Positions 20,069-27,728 of a stretch of DNA of 64,000 nt are shown here, piece after piece. Source of the stretch: a bacterium (lineage in GTDB: Bacteria; Vulcanimicrobiota; Xenobia; Xenobiales; JADMJV01); the NCBI GenBank assembly GCA_018266105.1, contig JAFEBA010000025.1, positions 27,315 through 91,314 of the forward strand. Reading direction: 5' to 3'. The notes beneath the pieces are model-generated. The model had not been told where the DNA came from. It made no database searches and saw only the letters and a list, made by a program, of their open reading frames with translations. Both the position numbers and the translations under genes were made by a program. The first letter of the stretch is position 1, and each line of letters starts with the position of its first letter.

Positions 20069-20941
20069 TCAGGGCCCGGGGGGCGCCGCTCCACGGACCA
20101 TTTTGGACACCAGTGCGATGACCGTGATGTTATCCCGGCCGCCTGCTTCCAGGGCGCCCTTCACGCAGGCCTCGGTCAGCTTTTCCGGATCTCCGGCGAA
20201 TTCTTTGACCCAGTTCTGAAGCTGGTCGGCTGACACTTCACCGCACAGGCCGTCGCTGCAGAGCAAGACAATGTCTCCCGCTTCCAGGGCCAGAATGGAA
20301 GGTTGGTGGTGGCTGTCTTTTTCGTCGCTCCAGCGCGGCTCCAAAACCAGACGCTTTTCTTGAACTCCTCCACCCAGACTCGAGGTCAGGCGCGAGCGCA
20401 TCGGGTGAGTGCGCGCTTCCTCGGCTGTGAGCAGGCCCTCTTCCTGAAGGTAGCGCACCACCGAGTGATCCCTGGTCTGGTAGAGCAGTTCACCCTCGCG
20501 AAAATGATAGAGCCGGCTATCGCCGGTATAGAGGTGAACGCATTCGCCTGGAAAGCAGACCGAAGCCACTCCGGTGGTGCCCATGGTGGTCAGGCTGGTG
20601 TCGGCAAGGGCCTTGCGGCGGATGGCCTCGTCAGCATCCACAAAACTGTTTTCCAGCTGCTCGTAGAGACGAACTTCCGGGGGGCGCTGGGTCAGGGATT
20701 CAAAGACCGTCTGCACGGCGATTTGGGCCGCTTGCGAACCCCCTTGGTGACCGCCCATCCCGTCCGCCACCATGGCGACGAGGGCCCCCCCGTCGCCCCA
20801 GGTTGGCACGACTTCTAGCAAAAACCGGTCCTGGTTCTCTTCTCGGACCCGTCCTCGATGACTTCGCGCAAAGGCGTCAATCCAGATTGGTTCTCCAAGC
20901 TGTATGCGTTTGGATGTCTCGATGTCTTCGAACCCGGCCAT
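20069..20941 (-). CDS. PP2C-type Ser/Thr protein phosphatase
   Basis: 290-residue metal-dependent phosphatase that removes phosphate from Ser/Thr residues. PP2C motifs occur in order: SHRGRVREENQDRFLL near residue 29, VAMVADGMGGHQGGSQAA near 55, GTTGVASVCF, VLLCSDGLCGEVS near 228 and GGRDNITVIAL near 268. All metal-binding aspartates appear present. It has no membrane segment, so it is cytosolic. A Ser/Thr kinase gene at 27729 may be its functional opposite, although the two are not adjacent. Confidence 0.93.
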   Translation of the reverse strand: MAGFEDIETSKRIQLGEPIWIDAFARSHRGRVREENQDRFLLEVVPTWGDGGALVAMVADGMGGHQGGSQAAQIAVQTVFESLTQRPPEVRLYEQLENSFVDADEAIRRKALADTSLTTMGTTGVASVCFPGECVHLYTGDSRLYHFREGELLYQTRDHSVVRYLQEEGLLTAEEARTHPMRSRLTSSLGGGVQEKRLVLEPRWSDEKDSHHQPSILALEAGDIVLLCSDGLCGEVSADQLQNWVKEFAGDPEKLTEACVKGALEAGGRDNITVIALVSKMVRGAAPPGP

Positions 20942-21092
20942 GGCCAGGCTTTTCTACGCCCACCTGCCGTACGCCTACCGACTCCGGGCTGCCTGTTAAC
21001 AGCCTTGTAAAGATTTTTGCTGGACCACGGGATATACCGTTACTGAGCCGGTCTCTTGAGAGCTCGGCCCAAACAGTTAGGTGGTGAAGACC

Positions 21093-21293
21093 GTGAGCGT
21101 TCCAACACGTTTGTTTGATGATTGGTCTCCCGAGCCGTCGCGCCAGACATCTGGCCAACCCAGCGCCGGAGGCGCCGCACATTGGTCCAGCCTGCGCCAG
21201 GCCGACGATACCCGGCAACTGGCCGACCGGGCCCGCAGCTACATCCTCACGATGTTGCACCAGGAAGCCGGGCCGCGCTACCCCGGGCAGTAA
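21093..21293 (+). CDS. small hypothetical protein upstream of the adenylate cyclase
   Basis: 66 residues from GTG 21093, which has AGGTGG 8 bases upstream; an in-frame GTG at 21081 is possible. The product (VSVPTRLFDDWSP...) is hydrophilic, without recognised domains. Its TAA is followed immediately by the GTG of the cyclase gene, so translation of the two may be coupled. I do not recognise a family. Confidence 0.45.
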   Translation: MSVPTRLFDDWSPEPSRQTSGQPSAGGAAHWSSLRQADDTRQLADRARSYILTMLHQEAGPRYPGQ

Positions 21294-23162
21294 GTGGAAG
21301 CATCGGAGCAGAGCGAGTCGACGAACAGGTGGGGGCTGCTGGCCGTCTTCTCGATCGCCTGCCTGGCTGTTGCGCTGGGTTGGTGGCTGTCTCCTGGTAA
21401 AAGTTTTGCCGCCTGGGAAAACGCCTGGCTGGATCATCTTCAACGTGCCAAGCTCAGGCTGCGCGGACCTGAGCCGACCGACCACAATCTGCTTCTCATC
21501 GCCATCGATGAGGATACTCTCGATTACCTGGCCAAGCCCCAGTTGTTCTGGATGGATGATTTTGCCGCATTGAGCCAGGGCTTGCTGGACGGCGGGGCGC
21601 GCGCTATCGCATTTGACGGCATTTTTCCCAGCCCCAGTCAGGGGGTCAGTCCGGCCCTGCAGGCTGAAATGGAGGCCAGCCGACTTCAATTCCTGCAGGT
21701 TCTGGTCAGCGGCAAGGTGGCTCTGGGTTACCTGCCTGACGACGAAAAAGTCGGAGCTCACAATCATCCCGACCTGGAATCGGTCTGCGAGAGTTTTCAA
21801 AACCTTTGTTCCCTGGGGCTCATCGCCGACCCGGACGGAATCTTCCGTAGAGTGACCCCCAGTCTGCCTGGAAAAGAGCGTCCCAATCCCAGTCTGGCCT
21901 TGTGGCTGGCTGAAAAGTTGGGGTCCAAGGTCACATTCAGCAGCGGGCACCTGCAGGTGGACGGCGTACTGGTGCCGCTGGAGGGCGCACAAACTCTGCG
22001 CAGCCTCTATCGCGATCCGGATCCTCCCGTCGTCTCCGCTGCCTTACTCATGCGCCAGCTGCATCAAGGGCAGAAGCTGAGTCTGGCCAAAGACAAGGTT
22101 TGCGTGATTGCGCCCACGGCGGCTGCTCTGGGGGACTTCCGTCCCTCCATCTACGACGACCTGGAGCAAAAGCGCAACCAGGGTGGTACGATGGGAATCG
22201 AGCACCACCTGGCTGCGGCCCAGACTCTCCATCGCGGTACCTACGTCCGAGTGTATCCGCCCTGGCTGGGCGGTTTGATGAGCGGGCTGCTTTGTTTATT
22301 GATGATGGCCCTGGGTTATGCAGCCGTCAGTTGGTGGTGGCCGATGGCTGCTCTGCTCGCTCATGCTCTGGCCGGCATTGCCGCTTTCTCCTGGGCCAAT
22401 GTCTGGTTGCCCTTTTGGGGCCCGCTCTTGTCGGGAGTCTTGGGCTATACGGCTGGTTACCAATGGCGCTACATCACGGTGGAGCGCCAGCGGCGTCTGA
22501 CTGTGGAACTGTTTTCTCGAATGGTTTCGCCTCAGGTGGTGGACAAAGTGCTTTCTGACCCGGGTCTCCGTCAGTTGGGTGGGGTGCAGCGCCGGGTGAC
22601 GGTCCTCTATACCGACATTAACGACTTCACCCCGATGTGTGAGCGGCATACGCCCGGCGAAGTGATTGTGCTCCTGAATCAATACTTTGAGGAGATGGTT
22701 CAACTCATCTTTCGCCGCGAAGGCATGCTCAAGCAATTTGTGGGTGATGAGATCATGGTGATCTATGGAGCACCCGTGGAGCAGCCGGATCATGCTGCTC
22801 GAGCCGTCGAGACGGCCCTGGATATGCTGGAGCGATTGGGGCAGATGGAGGCGGCTGCGGGGGGCGAGGACGGGTTTTTTGACATCAAAGTCGGCATCAA
22901 TACCGGAGATGTGGTTGTCGGACACGTGGGGTCGGACAAACATATGGAATATGCGGCGGTCGGGGATGATGTGAACTTGGGCGCCCGAATTATGGCCACC
23001 ACCAAGAAACTGGGGGTCAAGATCCTGGTCAGCGAAGTGACCAAAAGAGAGGCCGAGTCCCATCTCCCCAATGTGGAGTGGATTTCGCACGGGGTCCAAA
23101 GCTTCAAGGGCAAAACCGCTCAGATGGAAGTCTTTGAAGTGAAGCGCAGACCCCCGAATTAG
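21294..23162 (+). CDS. CHASE2-domain class III adenylate cyclase
   Basis: 622 residues. An N-terminal membrane helix is followed by an extracytoplasmic CHASE2 sensor (about 45-330, beginning NLLLIAIDEDTLDYL), a cluster of membrane helices (about 335-400), and a C-terminal cyclase domain. The metal aspartates lie in VTVLYTDINDF near residue 435 and FVGDEIMVIYG near 485; GMLKQF supplies the adenine-selecting lysine and AAVGDDVNLGARI the second specificity region, so ATP is the likely substrate. The start is a GTG directly after the small upstream frame. An external signal probably controls cAMP formation; the signal is unknown. Confidence 0.9.
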   Translation: MEASEQSESTNRWGLLAVFSIACLAVALGWWLSPGKSFAAWENAWLDHLQRAKLRLRGPEPTDHNLLLIAIDEDTLDYLAKPQLFWMDDFAALSQGLLDGGARAIAFDGIFPSPSQGVSPALQAEMEASRLQFLQVLVSGKVALGYLPDDEKVGAHNHPDLESVCESFQNLCSLGLIADPDGIFRRVTPSLPGKERPNPSLALWLAEKLGSKVTFSSGHLQVDGVLVPLEGAQTLRSLYRDPDPPVVSAALLMRQLHQGQKLSLAKDKVCVIAPTAAALGDFRPSIYDDLEQKRNQGGTMGIEHHLAAAQTLHRGTYVRVYPPWLGGLMSGLLCLLMMALGYAAVSWWWPMAALLAHALAGIAAFSWANVWLPFWGPLLSGVLGYTAGYQWRYITVERQRRLTVELFSRMVSPQVVDKVLSDPGLRQLGGVQRRVTVLYTDINDFTPMCERHTPGEVIVLLNQYFEEMVQLIFRREGMLKQFVGDEIMVIYGAPVEQPDHAARAVETALDMLERLGQMEAAAGGEDGFFDIKVGINTGDVVVGHVGSDKHMEYAAVGDDVNLGARIMATTKKLGVKILVSEVTKREAESHLPNVEWISHGVQSFKGKTAQMEVFEVKRRPPN

Positions 23163-24226
23163 ACGGCTGAGGGTCCTGGTTCGGCCGCGACTTCTTCTTC
23201 GTCGATTTCGTCCTCATCCTCATCCCCGTCCTCAGCCGCTGCTTCCAATGGAGCGGGTAAGGCTTTGGGAACATGTTCGGTGAGGCTCCCAAACTGAATG
23301 AGCAGGGCGCCGCTTTCAATCGCAAAACGTTCCACCTTAAGCTCGGGCTTCACGGGGATTTTGGGCCAGGGATTGATCCAAATATTATCTCCGGAGGCCG
23401 AAATTTCCTGACGTCCTGCGGCAAAGGTCTGGATTGCCTTGAGAATGAGCGGACGTGCCATTCCCACAAAAATCTTGACGATGTAGATGCCAAACATGTT
23501 GTCGCGAGTGGAAAGCTGAACCTCCACCGGAACCTGCATGGGAAGAGGCCCCAGTTTGACTTTGGCGTCGATTCGCATGGTGCTGTCGATGAGGGCAATT
23601 TCCAGCCCGCCCACTTTTGAGGGGATCTTTTCGCGCACGACCTCGATCACCCGGTTCATCATCATTTCCAGCACGCGTACGCGCACGTCGGCCAGACGGA
23701 TGACGGCGTCGCCAAGGGCTTTCTTCTTGTCTTTCTGGCGCAGGTCGAAGCCGTAGACTTCCAATTTTAGATTGGTGGTCTCTTGCATGAGCTGGCCCAC
23801 CAGCTTGATGCGGCAGCTCTCCATGGTGACCTGGATATCGGCCACCTTGGCCGGGGAAAGCTTTACCTCCACCCGGACGTTGCGCACCTCGATGCGGTCG
23901 AGCAGGATGCCCAGCTTGCCCACGATTGGATTCTTGGCCAGTCTGGCCGCACGCGCCCAGAACGGCGGCAAAATGTTGACGTCCACGTTCTCCAGGAGCA
24001 CGGTGGCGTAGAGATTGAGATCGGCCGGGTGGGGGATCTGCAATTTCTCCACCGTCACCTGGATTTGCTCCAGATTGATGCCGTCAGCTGCTTCCGTCTT
24101 CAGTAAAATCTGGTCAATGCTGGCCTTGACTCCGATGGCCTGGTCACCGTCTGAGGACAGGCCCACCTGGAGTTGTTGAAGCAGTATAGTGTTGATGACT
24201 TCGAAGACGGGTTGCAGCTTTTTCAT
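23159..24226 (-). CDS. DUF2993-like protein of unknown function
   Basis: 355 residues. The alternating hydrophobic beta-strand pattern and the absence of a signal peptide resemble LmeA/DUF2993-type lipid-binding proteins, but the match is not strong. The last 45 residues are a very acidic low-complexity tail (AAAEDGDEDEDEIDEEE). The stop overlaps the cyclase stop on the other strand by four bases. It is coupled to the FmdB gene by a one-base overlap. A structural or lipid-transfer role is a guess. Confidence 0.55.
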   Translation of the reverse strand: MKKLQPVFEVINTILLQQLQVGLSSDGDQAIGVKASIDQILLKTEAADGINLEQIQVTVEKLQIPHPADLNLYATVLLENVDVNILPPFWARAARLAKNPIVGKLGILLDRIEVRNVRVEVKLSPAKVADIQVTMESCRIKLVGQLMQETTNLKLEVYGFDLRQKDKKKALGDAVIRLADVRVRVLEMMMNRVIEVVREKIPSKVGGLEIALIDSTMRIDAKVKLGPLPMQVPVEVQLSTRDNMFGIYIVKIFVGMARPLILKAIQTFAAGRQEISASGDNIWINPWPKIPVKPELKVERFAIESGALLIQFGSLTEHVPKALPAPLEAAAEDGDEDEDEIDEEEVAAEPGPSAV

Positions 24227-24561
24227 CAGGCCACCTTGTCCGAGCCGCCGGTGGTGCCTCCGCCTGAGTCAGTGGCCGCTTTGCTTTCGGTTTTGCTCTC
24301 AGACTTGCTGTCGCTGCTGCTGGAATCCGCGCTGGCAGTGCTTTCGGCGGCCGGCTTGCTGCTGCTTGAACCACCACTCTTTCCGCTGTAGTCGTTTTTG
24401 TGGAAGCCAGTGCCCTTGAAGATGACCCCGACCGGAGCGATGACTTTGGTCAGAGCCTCAGCCTGACAATTGGGGCAGGTTTTCAGTGGCTCGTCGCTGG
24501 CCTTCTGTAAGGCTTCGCAGTATTCGTTGCATTCGGTGCATTTATAGACATAGATTGGCAT
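24226..24561 (-). CDS. FmdB-type zinc-ribbon protein with Ser-rich tail
   Basis: 111 residues from ATG 24561. Residues 1-45 are the FmdB/CxxC_CxxC_SSSS zinc ribbon (MPIYVYKCTECNEYCE, then CPNCQ), followed by the usual IAPVGVIFKGTGFHKNDY. The remaining half is low complexity, dominated by Ser, Lys, Glu and Ala. The family is common and often regulatory in annotation, but its role is not established. The ribosome-facing frame upstream to 24654 overlaps the rplJ promoter and is not used. Confidence 0.8.
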   Translation of the reverse strand: MPIYVYKCTECNEYCEALQKASDEPLKTCPNCQAEALTKVIAPVGVIFKGTGFHKNDYSGKSGGSSSSKPAAESTASADSSSSDSKSESKTESKAATDSGGGTTGGSDKVA

Positions 24562-24601
24562 GATGCAACTAGATGCCCCGAGCGCGCGGGTCGCAAACAT
24601 G

Positions 24602-24630
24602 TTGACACGACCGGCGTGGCTGCCTATAAT
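24602..24630 (+). promoter_or_regulatory. strong sigma-70-type promoter for rplJ-rplL
   Basis: Consensus -35 TTGACA at 24602-24607 and consensus -10 TATAAT at 24625-24630, separated by exactly 17 bases. It lies directly upstream of the L10 leader, where a strong growth-dependent promoter is expected. Confidence 0.9.
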
Positions 24631-24638
24631 CCGCAAGC

Positions 24639-24760
24639 GGTCCGAAAGGACCATGCCGTAGACAGCAGGAGCTTAAGCTTAATTCCGCCCCTGAAGTTTT
24701 CTCTGGAAGCTTCAATGTGGTGCGAGCCTGCCGAGGCGAGATTGACAGGTTAGACCTACG
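24639..24760 (+). ncRNA. ribosomal protein L10 leader
   Basis: Conserved autoregulatory leader of rplJ-rplL mRNA, bound by L10-(L12)4. It begins with a GNRA-capped hairpin (GGTCC, GAAA, GGACC; 24639-24652) followed by the hallmark CCGTAGACAGCAGG (24656-24669), CTTAATTCCGCC and CCTGCCGAGG (24727-24736). These pieces and their order match the known L10 leader family. The precise 3' limit is approximate. Confidence 0.82.
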
Positions 24761-24821
24761 GTCAAAACCTTGTTCTCCTCGTTTTTTGCTGCCCACGGCC
24801 CACTTAGAGGAGATACGAACT

Positions 24822-25382
24822 ATGCTGACTCACGAACAGGCGATGAAGCGCAAGGGAGAGTCCCTGGACACCTTGCGCTCTTGCTTGGAGCGGTCAAGCA
24901 TCGCGATCCTCACCGATTATCGTGGCCCTGCCAACGGTTTGACCGTGAAGCAAGTCACGGAGCTGCGCGGTAAGCTGCGCAAGCAAAACGGTGAGTACCG
25001 GGTGGTCAAGAACACCTTGACCTCCAAGGTGGCCAAAGAGATGGGCGTCGAAGGTCTCGACCCTTACCTCCAAGGACCCACCGCCATCGCGTTCGGCTAT
25101 GACGATCCCGCCGGGATTGCCAAAGCCGTGCTGGACTATGCGAACGAGAACAAAGCCACTTCGCTTCCCGCCGTAAAAGCCGCTGTGCTTGATGGCGTGT
25201 TGCTGAAGCCGGAACAGCTGAAAGCAATCGCTGACCTGCCCCCGCGGGAGGTCGTACTGCAGCAGCTGCTGGGTCTCATGCTTGCTCCGCATCGCAATAT
25301 CTTGGGCGTGATGAACGCCAACGGCCGTCAGATGGCCACCGTAATCGACGCCTGGCGCAAGAAGCAGGAAGAAGGCGCGTAA
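24822..25382 (+). CDS. rplJ: 50S ribosomal protein L10
   Basis: 186 residues. Base of the L7/L12 stalk. The ATG at 24822 has GAGGAG about 8 bases upstream; the frame is open to 24717 but that part is the leader. Family features are the N-terminal helix, ILTDYRGPANGLTVKQVTELRGKLR (IAILTDYRG near residue 26), RVVKNTLTSKVAKE near 62, and a C-terminal helix that binds L12 dimers. Followed by rplL in the standard order. Confidence 0.96.
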   Translation: MLTHEQAMKRKGESLDTLRSCLERSSIAILTDYRGPANGLTVKQVTELRGKLRKQNGEYRVVKNTLTSKVAKEMGVEGLDPYLQGPTAIAFGYDDPAGIAKAVLDYANENKATSLPAVKAAVLDGVLLKPEQLKAIADLPPREVVLQQLLGLMLAPHRNILGVMNANGRQMATVIDAWRKKQEEGA

Positions 25383-25437
25383 GCGCGGCCTCTGCTTCTT
25401 AAGTCAGAACTAATCGTAACAATCGTAGGAGAACATC

Positions 25438-25827
25438 ATGGCTAAACTCGAAAAAGATGCACTGATCGACGCGATCTGCAACCTGACCCTCCTCGAGGCC
25501 GCTGACATCGTCAAGGCCCTCGAAGAGAAGCTCGGCGTTTCCGCTGCCGCCCCCGTGGCTGTGGCTGCCGCTCCGGTTGGTGGTGGCGGTGGCGCCGCTG
25601 CCCCCGCTGAAGAGAAGACCGAATTCACCGTTGAGCTGACCAATGCTGGCGCCAACAAGATTCAGGTCATCAAGGTCGTTCGCGCCGTCACCAACCTGGG
25701 CTTGAAAGAAGCCAAGGATCTGGTGGAAGGTGCTCCCCAGCCCGTCAAGGAGAACATCTCCAAAGACGAAGCCGAGAAGATCAAGAAAGAGCTCGAAGAG
25801 CAGGGCGCGACCGTTACCCTCAAGTAA
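25438..25827 (+). CDS. rplL: 50S ribosomal protein L7/L12
   Basis: 129 residues. Stalk protein that recruits translational GTPases. N-terminal dimerisation domain (residues 1-35), Ala/Gly/Pro-rich hinge ([21 protein letters not shown]) and the globular C-terminal domain ending [21 protein letters not shown] (last part). ATG 25438 follows TAGGAG at good spacing, 55 bases after rplJ. A strong terminator follows the stop. Confidence 0.97.
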   Translation: MAKLEKDALIDAICNLTLLEAADIVKALEEKLGVSAAAPVAVAAAPVGGGGGAAAPAEEKTEFTVELTNAGANKIQVIKVVRAVTNLGLKEAKDLVEGAPQPVKENISKDEAEKIKKELEEQGATVTLK

Positions 25828-25841
25828 CCTCGGTCTCGCTG

Positions 25842-25882
25842 AAAAAAACGGCCTCGTCCTTCAGGGCGGGGCCGTTTTTTTT
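25842..25882 (+). terminator. rho-independent terminator after rplL
   Basis: Inverted repeat AAAAAAACGGCC / GGCCGTTTTTTT with a GC-rich core and a run of eight T, starting 15 bases after the rplL stop. The A-rich left arm means it could also act on transcripts from the other strand. Confidence 0.9.
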
Positions 25883-25901
25883 GTGGAAAGGGTGGTCAGT
25901 G

Positions 25902-26444
25902 ATGTTCCGTTTTCTAGCCTGGAGCGATATCGAGCGCCTGCAGAGCTTGCTCGATGATGAAGAGGTGGCTCGTAACCTTAAGCGGGTGCCCTTTCCTTAC
26001 TCTCGCGAGGCGGCCGCGCAATTCGTGCGAACTCTGGCTGAGCAGCGACTGGATCTGCCGCCCATGTACGGCTTGGGGGTGGGAGGAAAGTCTTGTTGGG
26101 CCATCCACAGCGGCGGGGAACTGGCCGGAGCTCTCGGCTTCACGCCTGGATCGGGTTCTGAAGAGGGGGATTTCGGTCTCGGTTACTGGTTGGGCCGTCG
26201 CTATTGGGGACAGGGACTGGCTTCTCGGGCGGTCGCTGAGGCCTGTCGTTGGGCTTTCGAACAGGCCGGCGCACGTCGCATCAGCGCCAGCGTTTTCTCC
26301 TGGAATCCCGCTTCAGTCCGCGTTTTGGAGAAAAACGGGTTTCAGTTCGAGGGGTGCCGGAGGCGCGCCATTCTGCGTCTGGGCCGAGAGTGCGACCTGC
26401 TGAATTACGGTTTGTTGGCGGACGAATTGCGCCAGATCACGTAG
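25902..26444 (+). CDS. GNAT-family N-acetyltransferase (RimJ/RimL-like)
   Basis: 180 residues. Transfers acetyl from acetyl-CoA to an amino group; the RimJ/RimL-like branch (Acetyltransf_3) often acts on protein N-termini or small molecules. Signatures are GLGYWLGRRYWGQGLASRAVAEA near residue 93 (acetyl-CoA loop RRYWGQGLASRA) and FSWNPASVRVLEKNGFQFEG near 135. ATG 25902 lies 20 bases after the terminator; GTG 25899 is adjacent. Its last 40 bases overlap the convergent DUF3592 gene. Substrate unknown. Confidence 0.85.
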   Translation: MFRFLAWSDIERLQSLLDDEEVARNLKRVPFPYSREAAAQFVRTLAEQRLDLPPMYGLGVGGKSCWAIHSGGELAGALGFTPGSGSEEGDFGLGYWLGRRYWGQGLASRAVAEACRWAFEQAGARRISASVFSWNPASVRVLEKNGFQFEGCRRRAILRLGRECDLLNYGLLADELRQIT

Positions 26445-26845
26445 ATGAAGGCGTAAGTGAAGGCCCCAAAGCCGAGCGTCAGCAGTTTCAGGGTGGCCAC
26501 GCGGTTCACCACCACCTTAGGATCGGTTAAAGTGCTCAGGTTGGGGTCGGCCGGGTCGTAAAAGACAGTAATCTCCTGACCCTTCTGAGGAACGTCGTCC
26601 TGGCGCATGGAGAAGTACTCTTCGCTGGAATAGGACTTCCCCGAGATTTGAAACTCATAGCCCACGACATAGCGGGACTTGCCGTCCACGAGTTGCCCCT
26701 CACCCTTGATCACCTTGCCCTGACATGGTCGGGCCACTTGCTGCATGTGTTGAGCGAGATTGTCGCGCACCTGGGCCGCCTGGAAGATTCCAATCTGGAT
26801 CAAGGCCACGATCACGCAGAGCAAGGCGAGCAGGGGTTTGGGCAT
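26405..26845 (-). CDS. DUF3592-like membrane protein
   Basis: 146 residues: N-terminal hydrophobic segment (LLALLCVIVALIQIGIF), an extracytoplasmic beta-rich domain with the DUF3592 pattern (VVGYEFQISGKSYSSEEYF and a later VFYDPADPNLSTL), and a C-terminal membrane helix. Function is unknown. It begins with a one-base overlap with the thioredoxin stop and its end overlaps the convergent GNAT gene by 40 bases. Confidence 0.7.
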   Translation of the reverse strand: MPKPLLALLCVIVALIQIGIFQAAQVRDNLAQHMQQVARPCQGKVIKGEGQLVDGKSRYVVGYEFQISGKSYSSEEYFSMRQDDVPQKGQEITVFYDPADPNLSTLTDPKVVVNRVATLKLLTLGFGAFTYAFIYVIWRNSSANKP

Positions 26846-27162
26846 CAGGCTGAAGCGGTGGTCATCAACTTGTTTAAGTCTTGCTCGCTCTGGAAGCCCA
26901 ATTTGCGATCCACTTCCTCGCCGCCACGAAAGACGATCAGGGTGGGAAGTCCGCGCACCTGATACTTCAGTGAAAGATCCTGGTTTTCATCTGAGTTGAG
27001 CTTGACCACCTTGACTTTACCGCCGTATGCTTGGGAGACTTTCTCCAAGACGGGCTCCATGCGCTTGCACGGTCCACACCAATCGGCGTAAAAGTCCACT
27101 ACCACCGGTAATTCTGCTTTGAGCACCTCTTGCTCGAAACTGGCTACATCTACTCTTTGCAT
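26845..27162 (-). CDS. trxA: thioredoxin
   Basis: 105-residue thioredoxin with the canonical redox site ADWCGPCKRMEP near residue 30 and the cis-proline in VRGLPTLIVFRGG. It reduces disulfides in cytosolic enzymes. ATG 27162 has AGGAGG 4-5 bases upstream, preferred over the in-frame start at 27192 that falls in the Nudix gene. No signal peptide. Being coupled to a DUF3592 membrane protein suggests no particular pathway. The symbol is by family; a paralogue elsewhere may be the main TrxA. Confidence 0.93.
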   Translation of the reverse strand: MQRVDVASFEQEVLKAELPVVVDFYADWCGPCKRMEPVLEKVSQAYGGKVKVVKLNSDENQDLSLKYQVRGLPTLIVFRGGEEVDRKLGFQSEQDLNKLMTTASA

Positions 27163-27179
27163 TCCGCCTCCTACAGCGT

Positions 27180-27680
27180 TCAGTCGACCCACAGATTGTC
27201 TAGATACATCGGCCCATCCGTTGGTTCTTTCGAAAGGACCTGCAATAATTGCTCTCCGAAGGGCGGGTGCATCAAGATGCTCCTCACCTCTTCAAGAGGC
27301 ACCCAACGAACCTCAACAATGCGCCGCTCGTGGGGTTCCATATGTTCGTCACCCAGATGCAGGGTGCCCCCCCGAACACTGCCCCGAAACACGACGTGAA
27401 CGACGTGGCGGGTGCGATCCGGCGCCAGGCTCTCGGCCGCCATCAGGAAGGACTCAACCTCGACTTCCAGTCCGGTCTCCTCGAGCAGTTCTCGTCGGGC
27501 CGCCTCGCGCATGGATTCGCCAAATTCGAGCCCACCACCGGGAAGTAGCCAGTAGCTTCGGTCGCGTTTCTGATGGCGAACCAGCAGAAGCCCCTCTTCG
27601 TTAACCATGGCCACGGCCACGCGTACGCGCGGAGTCTTGGTCTTGGTCACAGGTTTACGGAAGGTGCGTCGCCCCATCAC
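27180..27680 (-). CDS. Nudix hydrolase
   Basis: 166 residues with the complete Nudix box GGGLEFGESMREAARRELLEETG (G-x5-E-x7-RELLEETG) near residue 48, which binds the divalent metal and cleaves nucleoside-diphosphate-linked compounds. The C-terminal part (PMYLDNLWVD) is typical of the MutT-like single-domain forms. GTG 27680 and ATG 27677 are alternative starts. Substrate cannot be predicted. Confidence 0.88.
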   Translation of the reverse strand: MMGRRTFRKPVTKTKTPRVRVAVAMVNEEGLLLVRHQKRDRSYWLLPGGGLEFGESMREAARRELLEETGLEVEVESFLMAAESLAPDRTRHVVHVVFRGSVRGGTLHLGDEHMEPHERRIVEVRWVPLEEVRSILMHPPFGEQLLQVLSKEPTDGPMYLDNLWVD

Positions 27681-27728
27681 CCAGGCTTGGACATGACTCC
27701 TTAGCCCACCTTTTGTCTGCCGGGGACT

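Noticed and set aside
24717..24821. N-terminal extension of L10 from 24717
   Set aside because: This region is the structured L10 leader; ATG 24822 has the good ribosome site and starts the conserved protein.
27680..27705. Five-codon minicistron (ATG TCC AAG CCT GGG TGA) ahead of the Nudix gene
   Set aside because: AGGAG is only two bases from its ATG, and such short frames occur by chance; nothing else supports translation.
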